A stretch of 23,587 nucleotides of DNA, taken from the NCBI GenBank assembly GCA_002730795.1, contig PCAX01000039.1, forward strand, positions 1-23,587, written 5' to 3'. The position numbers and the translations under genes are program-made. Of the stretch, positions 1 through 7,830 are shown piece after piece (the stretch's first letter is position 1; the number at the start of each line of letters is the position of its first letter). Source of the DNA: Chloroflexota bacterium. GTDB taxonomy: Bacteria; Chloroflexota; Dehalococcoidia; Lucifugimonadales; Lucifugimonadaceae. The notes under the pieces were generated by a model. That model searched no databases. It was not told where the DNA came from and was given only the letters and a program-made list of their open reading frames with translations.

Positions 1-68
1 CGCGAGGGGGCTCATCACCCCCAACCCGCTTAGCAGGCGGGCGCACTAGGCCACTATGCGAACCCTCC
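1..68 (-). tRNA. tRNA-Ser (anticodon GCU), 3' part cut by window edge
   Basis: Read on the minus strand from 68, the sequence folds as a class II tRNA. A 5' acceptor strand GGAGGGT is followed by a D arm containing TAGTGGCCTAG. The anticodon stem CCCGC/GCGGG encloses the loop CTGCTAA, giving anticodon GCU (serine AGC/AGU codons). A long variable arm follows, with GGGGG/CCCCC paired around TGATGAG; a long variable arm is typical of tRNA-Ser. The T arm and 3' acceptor strand lie beyond the left edge of the window. The gene is downstream of, and on the same strand as, the moaD-moaE fusion, with about 60 bases between them. Confidence 0.93.
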
Positions 69-75
69 AAATCAA

Positions 76-123
76 CTCTATATACATTATCACCGATATT
101 TTGATCATTTGATATATATAGAG
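76..123. repeat. AT-rich inverted repeat between moaD-moaE and tRNA-Ser
   Basis: CTCTATATA at 76-84 is the exact reverse complement of TATATAGAG at 115-123, with 30 bases between the arms. It fills most of the spacer between the 3' end of the moaD-moaE fusion and the 5' end of tRNA-Ser. It could form a weak hairpin or be part of the tRNA promoter region. No GC-rich stem with a T run is seen, so I do not call it a terminator. In AT-rich DNA a 9-base match may be chance. Confidence 0.25.
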
Positions 124-129
124 AAAATA

Positions 130-831
130 TTATTCTGGCGTTTCTCCGATCCATTCCTCTCCATCCAAGTAAAATTCCTTTTTCCAAATAGGGACGATTG
201 TTTTTAATCTTTCAACAAAATATTGCGCTGCTAAAAAGGCTTCAGATCGGTGCTTTGAAGCCAAACATAGTACCATGCTTGTTTCCCCAACAAGAACAGT
301 ACCGACCCGGTGTACCACAAAACATCTAGAAATATCCCATTTCAATCGAACCTCAACTAGTATTTCACACATTTTTCTTTCTGCCATAGGTCCATGTGCT
401 TGGTACTCAAGCTTTCTAACTTCCTTTCCCTTATTAATGCTTCTTGTAACTCCACTAAATGTAACAACAGCTCCATCCTCTTCTGATTTTACAAATCTGA
501 TTAACTCTTGTTCATCTATTTTTTCTTCAGTTATTCTTATTCTAATGAAATCATTGTCACTATAACCAAAACTACCTCCACTCACTGGGGGTATAACCGC
601 AATTTCATCTCCATCGATCAGCAAGTGATTAAGGTCAACGTATTCACCGTTAACAGCATACATATACGATTCAAACAATGTTCTTGAGACGTTAAAAGCA
701 ATAGTAAGCCTATCAATCACATCATTTAAAGTGTCACCTCTCGAAACAGTCCAAAAAAGGTTGTCTTTTTTTATTTTTTCACGTATACCTGCGAAAAGTA
801 GAATCGTAATTGAATATTTTTCTTTTTTCAT
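130..831 (-). CDS. Molybdopterin synthase, fused small (MoaD) and large (MoaE) subunits
   Basis: Molybdopterin synthase transfers sulfur from a thiocarboxylated MoaD C-terminus to precursor Z (cPMP) in molybdenum cofactor synthesis. Residues 1-86 are a MoaD ubiquitin-like fold ending in IPPVSGG, the Gly-Gly that is activated in free MoaD. Residues 98-233 are MoaE: GAVVTFSGVTR (120-130), LEYQAHGPMA (141-150), HRVGTVLVGE (174-183) and SKHRSEAF (192-199). They end with the active-site segment LKTIVPIWKKE, where K210 and K217 match the catalytic lysines of MoaE. In other fusions (MoaX of mycobacteria) the chain is cut after the Gly-Gly to free the MoaD tail; here the junction reads GG-SFGY, so the same processing is plausible. 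Start is ATG at 831. No other moa genes are in the window. The gene stands alone, divergent from rpsP. Confidence 0.93.
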   Translation of the reverse strand: MKKEKYSITILLFAGIREKIKKDNLFWTVSRGDTLNDVIDRLTIAFNVSRTLFESYMYAVNGEYVDLNHLLIDGDEIAVIPPVSGGSFGYSDNDFIRIRITEEKIDEQELIRFVKSEEDGAVVTFSGVTRSINKGKEVRKLEYQAHGPMAERKMCEILVEVRLKWDISRCFVVHRVGTVLVGETSMVLCLASKHRSEAFLAAQYFVERLKTIVPIWKKEFYLDGEEWIGETPE

Positions 832-960
832 TGTTTGACGTTGACCTGTGAACTCGAAACATAACTTATACGTAGTTTAAACTATGTGTAGTAAACATAA
901 CTTTGTATAAAATAAGTAGAACATGAAAATTTCAAATATAAAATGGAGTCATAGAAAGTA
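832..960. promoter_or_regulatory. Divergent intergenic region between moaD-moaE and rpsP
   Basis: This 129-base AT-rich spacer must hold the promoters for the fusion gene (leftward) and the rpsP cluster (rightward). For rpsP a TATAAA-type element lies at 906-911, but I see no good -35 hexamer at the usual distance. A GGAG at 945-948 is the likely ribosome binding site for rpsP. No riboswitch or attenuator-like structure is apparent. Confidence 0.35.
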
Positions 961-1215
961 ATGGTAAGAATTCGTCTACGAAGAGTTGGGGCAAAAAAAC
1001 GCCCATTCTATCGTATCGTAGTAGCCGACCAGAGAACATCGCGAAATGGTGCATTTATTGAACAGGTTGGTACTTATGATCCAATACCAGAAACACCCGT
1101 GATCAATATCAATGAACAAAAAATTCTTGACTGGATAAAAAAAGGTGCCCAACCATCCGATTCAGTAAACAAAATCCTCAAAACAACCGGATTAATGGAA
1201 AAAGTCAATGCCTGA
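961..1215 (+). CDS. rpsP: 30S ribosomal protein S16
   Basis: S16 is a primary binder of 16S rRNA in assembly of the small ribosomal subunit. The 84-residue protein is the normal length and opens with the family signature MVRIRLRRVGAKKRPFYRIV. The conserved DQRTSRNGAFIEQVGTYDP segment (24-42) and the GAQPSDSV motif (50-57) follow. It starts with ATG at 961, 12 bases after a GGAG. Its last codons overlap the next gene by 8 bases (ATG inside the end of rpsP), so the two are translationally coupled. It leads the rpsP - KH protein - yebC cluster. The usual rimM and trmD partners are not downstream here. Confidence 0.97.
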   Translation: MVRIRLRRVGAKKRPFYRIVVADQRTSRNGAFIEQVGTYDPIPETPVININEQKILDWIKKGAQPSDSVNKILKTTGLMEKVNA

Positions 1216-1501
1216 AAATCTCGGCTCGTCACCAAATGAAACAAACGACCTAGAAGAATCTCCTTCTGAAGCCATGGCTGAAATGGTTGAATTCATAGCG
1301 AAAGCAATAGCCAGTAACCCTGAATCGGTCAAGGTGAAGGTAGAAAAAGAGGACCGTCAAGTGACCTTGTATTTGTCAGTTCACGAAGACGATAAAGGGA
1401 AAGTAATAGGAAGAAACGGCAGGGTGGCTCAGTCTATTAGATCATTACTGAGGGTATCCGCAGTTAAAGCAGATACAAGGGCAGTTTTGGAAATAGAATA
1501 A
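1208..1501 (+). CDS. khpA: KH-domain RNA-binding protein (KhpA/YlqC family)
   Basis: KhpA proteins are small single-KH RNA-binding proteins, commonly encoded right after rpsP; in Gram-positives they act with KhpB/Jag in RNA metabolism and growth control. The core begins at MAEMVEFIAKAIASNPE (23-39). It contains the KH GxxG loop in GKVIGRNGRVAQSIRSLLR (64-82, with GRNG at 68-71). At 97 residues it is about 20 longer than typical family members because of an acidic, low-complexity N-terminus. A later start at 1274 (residue 23) would give a standard length. I keep 1208 because its ATG overlaps the rpsP stop, a common coupling arrangement, and no ribosome binding site precedes 1274. It is followed 2 bases later by yebC. 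Confidence 0.92.
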   Translation: MPENLGSSPNETNDLEESPSEAMAEMVEFIAKAIASNPESVKVKVEKEDRQVTLYLSVHEDDKGKVIGRNGRVAQSIRSLLRVSAVKADTRAVLEIE

Positions 1502-1503
1502 AC

Positions 1504-2262
1504 ATGTCTGGCCACTCAAAATGGAGCACTATAAAACATAAAAAAGGTGCCCAAGATGCAAGGCGCGGACAGTTGTTTACAAAGTTATCGCGAGAAATAA
1601 CCGTTGCTGCAAAATCGGGCGATCAAAATCCTGACATGAATTTCCGTCTACGATTAGCGGTTGATAACGCAAAATCCCAAAATATGCCGAAAGAAAATAT
1701 CGAACGGGCAATAATTAAAGGATCTGGTTCGTCAGATAAAAGCGATACCCTGTTTGAAATTACATACGAAGCCTACGGGCCCGGTGGAGTTGGAATCATA
1801 ATTAATGTGCTCACGGACAATAAAAATCGATCAGCATCCCTTGTACGATCACTTATAACTCGTAATGGAGGCAGTTTGGCGGGTAGCGGATCAGTCGCTT
1901 GGAATTTCCTAACTAAGGGATTAGTAACAGTAACGGTCCTCGGCGAAGATCCGGAGCGATTAGCGTTGGAGGTAATGGATGAAGGGATAGAAGAAATTGA
2001 TATAGATGGAGAATCTGTAGATGTAACTTCAGGTTATGAAGAGTTTTCAAAGATAAAGGAATTTATTCAAAAATTAGGCTACACTCAAATAGAGCGTGCC
2101 GAAATAATTCAACTTCCCACTAGCACAGTTGATTTGGATGATTCGCAATCTATTCAGACCTTGAGGTTACTAGACTCGTTGGAAGAATTGGACGATGTCA
2201 CAAAAATATTTTCCAACGCAAATTTTACCGACATTGCTATGGAAGAATACGCTAATTCATAA
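1504..2262 (+). CDS. yebC: YebC/PmpR-family protein (TACO1 type)
   Basis: The family signature MSGHSKWSTIKHKKGAQDAR opens the protein. Other conserved stretches are DMNFRLRLAVDNAKSQNMPKEN (residues 44-65), YEAYGPGGVGIIINVLTDN (87-105), and NGGSLAGSGSVAWNF, at full length (252 aa). Family members have been described as transcriptional regulators (PmpR), and more recently as translation factors that relieve ribosome stalling on proline-rich sequences. Placement right behind rpsP and a KH RNA-binding protein (2-base gap) fits the translational role. Start is ATG at 1504. In many bacteria yebC is next to ruvC; that is not so here. Confidence 0.96.
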   Translation: MSGHSKWSTIKHKKGAQDARRGQLFTKLSREITVAAKSGDQNPDMNFRLRLAVDNAKSQNMPKENIERAIIKGSGSSDKSDTLFEITYEAYGPGGVGIIINVLTDNKNRSASLVRSLITRNGGSLAGSGSVAWNFLTKGLVTVTVLGEDPERLALEVMDEGIEEIDIDGESVDVTSGYEEFSKIKEFIQKLGYTQIERAEIIQLPTSTVDLDDSQSIQTLRLLDSLEELDDVTKIFSNANFTDIAMEEYANS

Positions 2263-2318
2263 TTGTTCCATGAAATTTATCTGCTCCAATGAAAACAATA
2301 TGCTTTTATTAATAGACA

Positions 2319-3200
2319 ATGTACGCAGTTGAAACAAAATCACTGACTAAATTTTACGGTTCCTACAGAGGTATTTCAAACGTCAGCCTATCTATAAAAA
2401 AAGGGGAGATTTTTGGTCTATTGGGTCCAAACGGGGCGGGAAAAACTACATTTTTAAGATTGTTGATGAACTTAATTAAACCAACTTCAGGTAGTGCATT
2501 AGTCCTAGGTATGAACTCTGACATAGATTCACTTAAAATTAAATCTAGAATAGGTTACCTCCAAGGTGACTACGTTACATATCCTTCTCTCAAAATAATA
2601 GATTTACTTAATTTCACAAAAAATTTACGTCCCAGTAACCAAACGGATTGGAATATATTATGTGAAAGATTCGATTTAGACGTTAAAAGAAAAATTGGCG
2701 ATTTATCAAAAGGTAACCGCCAAAAACTGGGTATTGTCCAAGCATTCATGTCAGATCCAGAGTTACTAATTTTAGATGAGCCAACTTCAGGATTAGATCC
2801 GTTGTTACAACAAGAATTCGAGTCTTTAATTTTTGAAAGAAAAGAACAGGGAGCGTCGGTGATAATGTCATCGCATATTTTTCAAGAAATAGAATCAATG
2901 TGTGATAAATCTGGAGTTATAAGGGAAGGCGAAATTGTATCTGTAGAGAATGTGTCTTCTCTAAGTGAAAAACGAACCTTTAGAATTGAAGTAGTTTTTT
3001 CGAAACCTGTAGAGAAACAATCTTTCGTTGACTGTGATGGTATAGATAACATTTCATTGAAAGATAATAAATTAACATGCGTTCTTAATGGAAAAGTTGA
3101 TTCATTACTAAAAACGCTGGCAAAATACGAAGTCATCAGTTTCCAGTCAGAACAATCTGGTTTAGAAGAAATGTTTATGTCTTTTTATCCAAAAAATTAA
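2319..3200 (+). CDS. ABC-2 type transporter ATP-binding protein, no partner permease nearby
   Basis: This is a complete ABC ATPase subunit. Walker A is GPNGAGKT (36-43), the Q-loop is Q82 and the signature is LSKGNRQ (129-135). Walker B is LLILDE (149-154), the D-loop is SGLD (157-160) and the switch histidine is H186. The shape (short N-terminal strand, LSKGNRQKLGIV, about 90-residue C-terminal tail) is that of the CcmA/DrrA-like group. These pair with ABC-2 membrane subunits for export of drugs, lipids or polysaccharides, or for antibiotic resistance. No membrane subunit is encoded on either side: yebC lies upstream and a convergent DUF255 gene lies downstream. The ATPase must therefore use a permease encoded elsewhere. 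No strong ribosome binding site precedes the ATG at 2319. The substrate cannot be predicted. Confidence 0.9.
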   Translation: MYAVETKSLTKFYGSYRGISNVSLSIKKGEIFGLLGPNGAGKTTFLRLLMNLIKPTSGSALVLGMNSDIDSLKIKSRIGYLQGDYVTYPSLKIIDLLNFTKNLRPSNQTDWNILCERFDLDVKRKIGDLSKGNRQKLGIVQAFMSDPELLILDEPTSGLDPLLQQEFESLIFERKEQGASVIMSSHIFQEIESMCDKSGVIREGEIVSVENVSSLSEKRTFRIEVVFSKPVEKQSFVDCDGIDNISLKDNKLTCVLNGKVDSLLKTLAKYEVISFQSEQSGLEEMFMSFYPKN

Positions 3201-3237
3201 ACATAACGTTTTTATAAACTGTTCTAGATAATTTACC

Positions 3238-5280
3238 CTAACCGTTAATAAGCGTTTCGAATTCCACGATAGAGGTAACAGGGGATTCACAAACGAAGTT
3301 TTTGCATATATAAGCTGTTGGTTTACCATTGATGTTAACCTTGTTTTTGGTTATGGGCAACCATTGAACTGGCTTGTTAACCTGAACAATAATTCTACCA
3401 GGATAAAAACCATTATTAGCAATTTTTATCATCTGTTGAAGTTTTTCATCGGTCCTATTCCCTACTAGGACAATTTGTTGTAGGTGTTCAGCTGTTAAAA
3501 CTGTTGACAACCAACGACCCGAAGCGCTTGGATAATTCATCATATTATTTGAATTATTAGCAATTGAACGATCGACAATATTTATCAACTTGGTTTCCCC
3601 TGTCAAGGAGTACATGTAAAGAGTTACCAATGTAGCTGAAGAAGGACCTGAATAAAGAGCGGTATCTAATGTGTCATTAGGAATCATATATAAATTTTCG
3701 GTTTGGAAAGTGTCATAAAATACACCGTTGTCGTCATTCCAAAATTTATCGGTTATCGTGGTAGATAAGGTCATAAATCTACTTATCCATTTTTGTTTAA
3801 GAGTATTTTGGTACAACCAAAAACAAGCCAATGCTAACTCAGAATAATCACTCAAAAACCCTGTAATATCTGTAACTCGGGATTCCGAGTCGTTCCCAAT
3901 AATGTGTGGTAAAATTCGGTCATCTTTATCATCAAAATATTGAAAGATATTTTCAACAACCTGTTCACCGTGGCGAGTCCAACTTCGTTTGTTAAATTTA
4001 GTCCCGTATTCAGATAGGGCTTGAACAACAAGAGCAATCCAACCAACAATCATTTTTTTATCTTTTTTGGGTTGTAGACGTTGAGTCCGTACTTTTTGTA
4101 ATATTTTGTACACATTTTTTATTTCGCGAACATCATTTTTTTGTTGGTGGTCACCATTAATTGACTCAAATCCATATAAAACATTTAGTACGTTCTTACC
4201 TTCATAATTGCCTACATTCGATATTGACCAATGCTTATTAGCAACCCTGAATTGTTCATCTGACAAAAGAGTTTTTAATTCCTGGTAACTCCACGTGTAT
4301 GTATCTCCTTCTACCCCATTGGTATCTGCATCTATCGATGAAATAAATCCTAATTTATAAAAAGACATTTCTTTCAAAATAAAATCCAAGGTTTTCTCAG
4401 CGATTTGTTTGTACTTGTCATTATTGGAAATTTGATATGCGGTGGTATAAAGTTTGGCGATTAGGGCATTATCGTACAGCATTTTCTCAAAATGCGGTAC
4501 GCACCATTTTTCATCAGTAGAATACCTATGAAAACCACCACCAATATGATCTCGAATTCCACCATTAGCCATCCCATCAAGAGTTAGAATAACAGCTTTT
4601 AAGAAACGTTCGTCATTCTTGTATGAATACGAGGTTAACAAAAAATCAAACAAAGGTACCTGGGGAAATTTTGGGAAACCTTTAATTCCACCATACTTGA
4701 TATCTATTTTCGAGCTGATTTGAACTGCTATGGGAAAGACCATTTCTTTTGACCAATCACCTTTACCTGTTCTGTGATAACCAATATTATCCCGTACTAA
4801 CCTTTTAAGATGTTCGGCATTTTGATATATTTCTTGGCGCTTGCTATCCCAAGCATTAGCAACAGATAAAAGCACATTTGAAAAACTCGGTAACCCGTGC
4901 CGATCCCGCGGAGGAAAATATGTGCCCCCAAAAAAAGGTTGTAGATCAGGCGTCAAAAAAATTGACAACGGCCATCCTCCAGACCCTGTGATTGTTTGAA
5001 CCGCGGCCATGTAAATAGAATCTAAATCAGGACGTTCTTCTTTATCAACCTTTATGCTTACAAAATTGGAGTTCATTATGTTGGCTACATTTTGATCTTC
5101 AAACGATTCCCGTTCCATTACATGACACCAATGACACGAGGAATAACCAATCGACAAAAATATTGGTAATCCCTTTAATTCAGCGAGTTTAAAAGCCTCT
5201 TCACACCAGGGATACCAATCGACTGGATTCTTTGAATGCTGCCTTAAATAAAGACTCTGTTCGGTTGCAAGTTTATTCAT
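3238..5280 (-). CDS. DUF255 thioredoxin-fold protein (YyaL/SPATA20 family)
   Basis: The 680-residue protein matches the YyaL/spermatogenesis-associated protein 20 family from end to end. Its N-terminal DUF255 thioredoxin-like domain includes HSKNPVDWYPW (15-25) and the redox-type motif SCHWCHVMERESFED (48-62, cysteines C49 and C52). The rest is an alpha/alpha-toroid resembling the N-acylglucosamine 2-epimerase/glycosidase fold, with IGGGFHRYSTDEKWCVPHFEKMLYDN as its most conserved stretch (begins near residue 246). The family's biochemical role is not firmly established. No signal peptide is seen, so it is probably cytoplasmic. Start is ATG at 5280. It runs convergent to the ABC ATPase gene and divergent from the epimerase-like gene at 5361. 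Confidence 0.92.
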   Translation of the reverse strand: MNKLATEQSLYLRQHSKNPVDWYPWCEEAFKLAELKGLPIFLSIGYSSCHWCHVMERESFEDQNVANIMNSNFVSIKVDKEERPDLDSIYMAAVQTITGSGGWPLSIFLTPDLQPFFGGTYFPPRDRHGLPSFSNVLLSVANAWDSKRQEIYQNAEHLKRLVRDNIGYHRTGKGDWSKEMVFPIAVQISSKIDIKYGGIKGFPKFPQVPLFDFLLTSYSYKNDERFLKAVILTLDGMANGGIRDHIGGGFHRYSTDEKWCVPHFEKMLYDNALIAKLYTTAYQISNNDKYKQIAEKTLDFILKEMSFYKLGFISSIDADTNGVEGDTYTWSYQELKTLLSDEQFRVANKHWSISNVGNYEGKNVLNVLYGFESINGDHQQKNDVREIKNVYKILQKVRTQRLQPKKDKKMIVGWIALVVQALSEYGTKFNKRSWTRHGEQVVENIFQYFDDKDDRILPHIIGNDSESRVTDITGFLSDYSELALACFWLYQNTLKQKWISRFMTLSTTITDKFWNDDNGVFYDTFQTENLYMIPNDTLDTALYSGPSSATLVTLYMYSLTGETKLINIVDRSIANNSNNMMNYPSASGRWLSTVLTAEHLQQIVLVGNRTDEKLQQMIKIANNGFYPGRIIVQVNKPVQWLPITKNKVNINGKPTAYICKNFVCESPVTSIVEFETLING

Positions 5281-5360
5281 TGATACTCAATGTAATATAT
5301 CGACTATCAAAATATGTGTAAAATGTATAACAAATCATTCCAAAGAGGACGTTTATTGAA

Positions 5361-6272
5361 ATGAAAAACATTCTAGTTACCGGGGCAAGTGGCTATGTAG
5401 CCTCTTTGATTCTTCCCACAATTAAACAAAACTATAACCTCACTATTTTAGATAATAGTAGCAAGAACAAAACTGGAGAGAGTTTACCTGGTATTAAGGT
5501 TTGTGATCTTTCGGAAACCGATAATAGTCAGTACATTGATTATTTTTCAGGTGTAGACACCGTAATACATTTAGCCTATAAAAGATCAAGTCCTGGAGGT
5601 GTGTGGGATACTCAAATTTCGCAAATAGATAAATTTCCGGTCGAACTTGAAAACATAGTGATGGCTAACAACGTTTATCGTGCTGCATATGATAACGGTG
5701 TTAAAAGGGTTGTAGTAGCTAGTTCCAATCATGCGGCAGATTGGTATGAACATTCGCTAATTCACAATGGGATTAAGGATATTGTAGGTCCTGGAGATTA
5801 TCCAGTTTCTGATAATTTTTACGGTTGGGCAAAAGCTTCTTATGAATTACTAAGTTGGCCATATGCATCAGGAAAATTTGGAAGAAAATTAGAGTTTATC
5901 CACGTAAGAATAGGTGCCCCTCGAGATGTTGATGTAAAAAAGGATCTCGCCGACCCCATAGGAACCGAACCAGCAGGTGGAGGCTTGGCAAACTTTAAAC
6001 GGAATCTGGGGGCATTTATTAGTAAAAGAGATATTACTCAATTATTCCTGAAAGCCATTGAGACAAAAGACATTATCGATGAGCATGGGATACCTTATCA
6101 AATAGTTTACGGTTGTAGCGACAATACAAGGAGATTTTGGTCATTAGAATCAGCCAAAAAAATACTCGATTACAATCCTCAGGATGATAGTGAAATTATA
6201 TATTCAACTGAAATAAGAAAGCACATAACGGATTCCAAATCAGAAACAAATCCAGGGAGAGTCGGCAAATAA
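5361..6272 (+). CDS. NAD-dependent epimerase/dehydratase family protein, uronate-dehydrogenase-like
   Basis: This is an extended short-chain dehydrogenase. The nucleotide-binding loop GASGYVA is at 8-14, an acidic residue at the end of beta-2 (LDNSS, D31) suggests NAD(H), and VIHLAYKR lies near 68-75. The catalytic set is S121/S122 (SSNHAADWYE) and Y154-x3-K158 (YGWAK). The SSNH motif and overall length (303 aa) resemble uronate dehydrogenases and related sugar-acid or nucleotide-sugar oxidoreductases. The precise substrate cannot be read from sequence. It has its own 80-base upstream region with AGAGGA at 5344-5349, and is followed by a 115-base spacer before a convergent aminotransferase gene. 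It appears to be transcribed alone. Confidence 0.85.
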   Translation: MKNILVTGASGYVASLILPTIKQNYNLTILDNSSKNKTGESLPGIKVCDLSETDNSQYIDYFSGVDTVIHLAYKRSSPGGVWDTQISQIDKFPVELENIVMANNVYRAAYDNGVKRVVVASSNHAADWYEHSLIHNGIKDIVGPGDYPVSDNFYGWAKASYELLSWPYASGKFGRKLEFIHVRIGAPRDVDVKKDLADPIGTEPAGGGLANFKRNLGAFISKRDITQLFLKAIETKDIIDEHGIPYQIVYGCSDNTRRFWSLESAKKILDYNPQDDSEIIYSTEIRKHITDSKSETNPGRVGK

Positions 6273-6387
6273 CAAACCATCAGGCATATTATCTTTCGGA
6301 TTAGAAATTAATCCACATAAGTTTCCAACACCCAAACTTAAAGCACGTATACATCTTAATTACACAAGTTTTGGGCACAATAATTGT

Positions 6388-7548
6388 TCATAAAATCGTG
6401 GAAATCCTTTTAATACCCTCTTGTATGTTTTCAATTGAATTAGCAAAAGAAATACGTATAAATCCCTCTCCAAATTCGCCGAAAGAAGTACCAGAAAGCA
6501 AAGCGACGCCACCATCGTAAAGAGCCTTATCCGCAAATTGTTGTGAGGTCATTCCTGTATTTTCAATATTCGGAAATGCGTAAAAAGCTCCTTTGGGTAT
6601 AGAACATCTAATACCCTTGAGGGAATTAAGACCATCTACAACGATTTCGCGCCGTTTTGTAAACTCTTTCATCATATTACTTACAGAATCTTGTGGACCT
6701 TCAAGAGCTTCAATACCAGCTATCTGAGTAAAAACAGATGTACATGAAACACTATTAGTCACCAATTTTGATACATCATCAATCATAAAATCAGGAAATA
6801 CTCCGTACCCTAAACGCCATCCGGTCATCGCATAACTTTTAGAGAAACCGTCTAAAATTACTGTCCTTGTCTTAGTTTGTCCAAATTTTGTTATCGAACA
6901 ATGTTCAACTCTGTCATAATACATGTCCTTGTATATTTCATCAGATAAAACAATTAAGTCATGGGCGTCTGCCACATCTGATATCCTTTTCAGATCATCA
7001 TTCGGAATCACACTTCCACAGGGATTGTTCGGAGAATTAACTATGATTAAACGCGTCCGATCAGAAATCAATGATTCCAGTTCTTTTATATCAACATTAA
7101 AATTGGTCTCTTCCTTCAGGCGCATTGGTTTGGCAACGCCACCGACATAGTTAATCATAGATTCATAAATCGGAAAACCTGGGTTCGGATAAATAGCTTC
7201 ATCTCCAGGATTAATTAATGCCATAACCGTGTAAAACATTATAGGTTTAGCCCCAGGGGTAACTATAACGTTTTCGGGGGAAATATCATACCCCTGACGA
7301 CTTGATTGGTGGTTAGCTATAGTCTGCCTAAGTTCCATTTGACCAGCCGAGGGACCATAATGAGTATAACCATCATCAATGGCTTTTTTGGCAGCCTGTT
7401 TTATATTATAGGGCGTATCGAAATCTGGTTCACCAATTTCTAGGTGAATGATATTTTTACCTTCTGCCTCCAACCTTTTTGCTTTGGCAAGAGTTTCAAA
7501 TGCAGTTTCGGTACCAAGTAGTTTTTGTCTGTTTGCTAATACAGGCAC
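6388..7548 (-). CDS. Class I PLP-dependent aminotransferase (aspartate-aminotransferase fold)
   Basis: A fold type I aminotransferase of normal length (386 aa). The Schiff-base lysine is K237 in LDGFSKSYAMTGWRLGYG. Cofactor contacts are N175 (NSPNNPCG), D203 and Y206 (LSDEIYKDMYY). The carboxylate-binding arginine is R365 (EGFIRISFA). The N-terminal IHLEIGEPDFDTP and YGPSAGQMELRQTIA segments are typical of the Asp/aromatic/alanine aminotransferase subgroup I-gamma. It would transfer the amino group of an amino acid to a 2-oxo acid; substrate choice within the subgroup is unclear. Start is ATG at 7548. A 280-base region with a 12-base palindrome lies upstream. Confidence 0.92.
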   Translation of the reverse strand: MPVLANRQKLLGTETAFETLAKAKRLEAEGKNIIHLEIGEPDFDTPYNIKQAAKKAIDDGYTHYGPSAGQMELRQTIANHQSSRQGYDISPENVIVTPGAKPIMFYTVMALINPGDEAIYPNPGFPIYESMINYVGGVAKPMRLKEETNFNVDIKELESLISDRTRLIIVNSPNNPCGSVIPNDDLKRISDVADAHDLIVLSDEIYKDMYYDRVEHCSITKFGQTKTRTVILDGFSKSYAMTGWRLGYGVFPDFMIDDVSKLVTNSVSCTSVFTQIAGIEALEGPQDSVSNMMKEFTKRREIVVDGLNSLKGIRCSIPKGAFYAFPNIENTGMTSQQFADKALYDGGVALLSGTSFGEFGEGFIRISFANSIENIQEGIKRISTIL

Positions 7549-7830
7549 TTTATACTAATTTCTTTCTGGCTTTAGTGGTTTCGAGAAGCGTATATGCCAA
7601 TTTGATAGCATTTAAATAGTATACGCGTATATAGAATATCGAAATCTGTGATCATTTGGACAATCTATAAACGCAAGATAAGAATTTTTTTGTTACGGAA
7701 AATGCAGTTGAAGTTTCTGATATCTCTGCAAAGAAACGAATAATAAATGAACGCGCACCAACTATTGCTCCGTCTTTCTAAAATATATTTTTAACCCGTC
7801 TATTTTCCATAAGGTGGCTAGAATTTCATA
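7549..7830. other. Longest intergenic region; divergent promoters and a possible coding relic
   Basis: This spacer separates the leftward aminotransferase gene from the rightward methyltransferase gene, so promoters for both are expected. It contains a perfect 12-base palindrome, TATACGCGTATA, at 7620-7631, about 70 bases upstream of the aminotransferase start and a possible operator. It also has a 36-codon open stretch without a usual start codon (7671-7781, plus strand). An AAGGTGG at 7811-7817 is the likely ribosome binding site for the methyltransferase. I see no RNA gene or riboswitch in it. Confidence 0.4.

Noticed and set aside
275..565. 96-residue plus-strand open frame inside the moaD-moaE fusion
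   Set aside because: It is antisense to the MoaE domain, rich in S and T, with no similarity I recognise.
3201..3237. Rho-independent terminator between the convergent ABC ATPase and DUF255 genes
   Set aside because: The spacer is AT-rich with a short T run but no GC-rich stem; a hairpin could not be supported.
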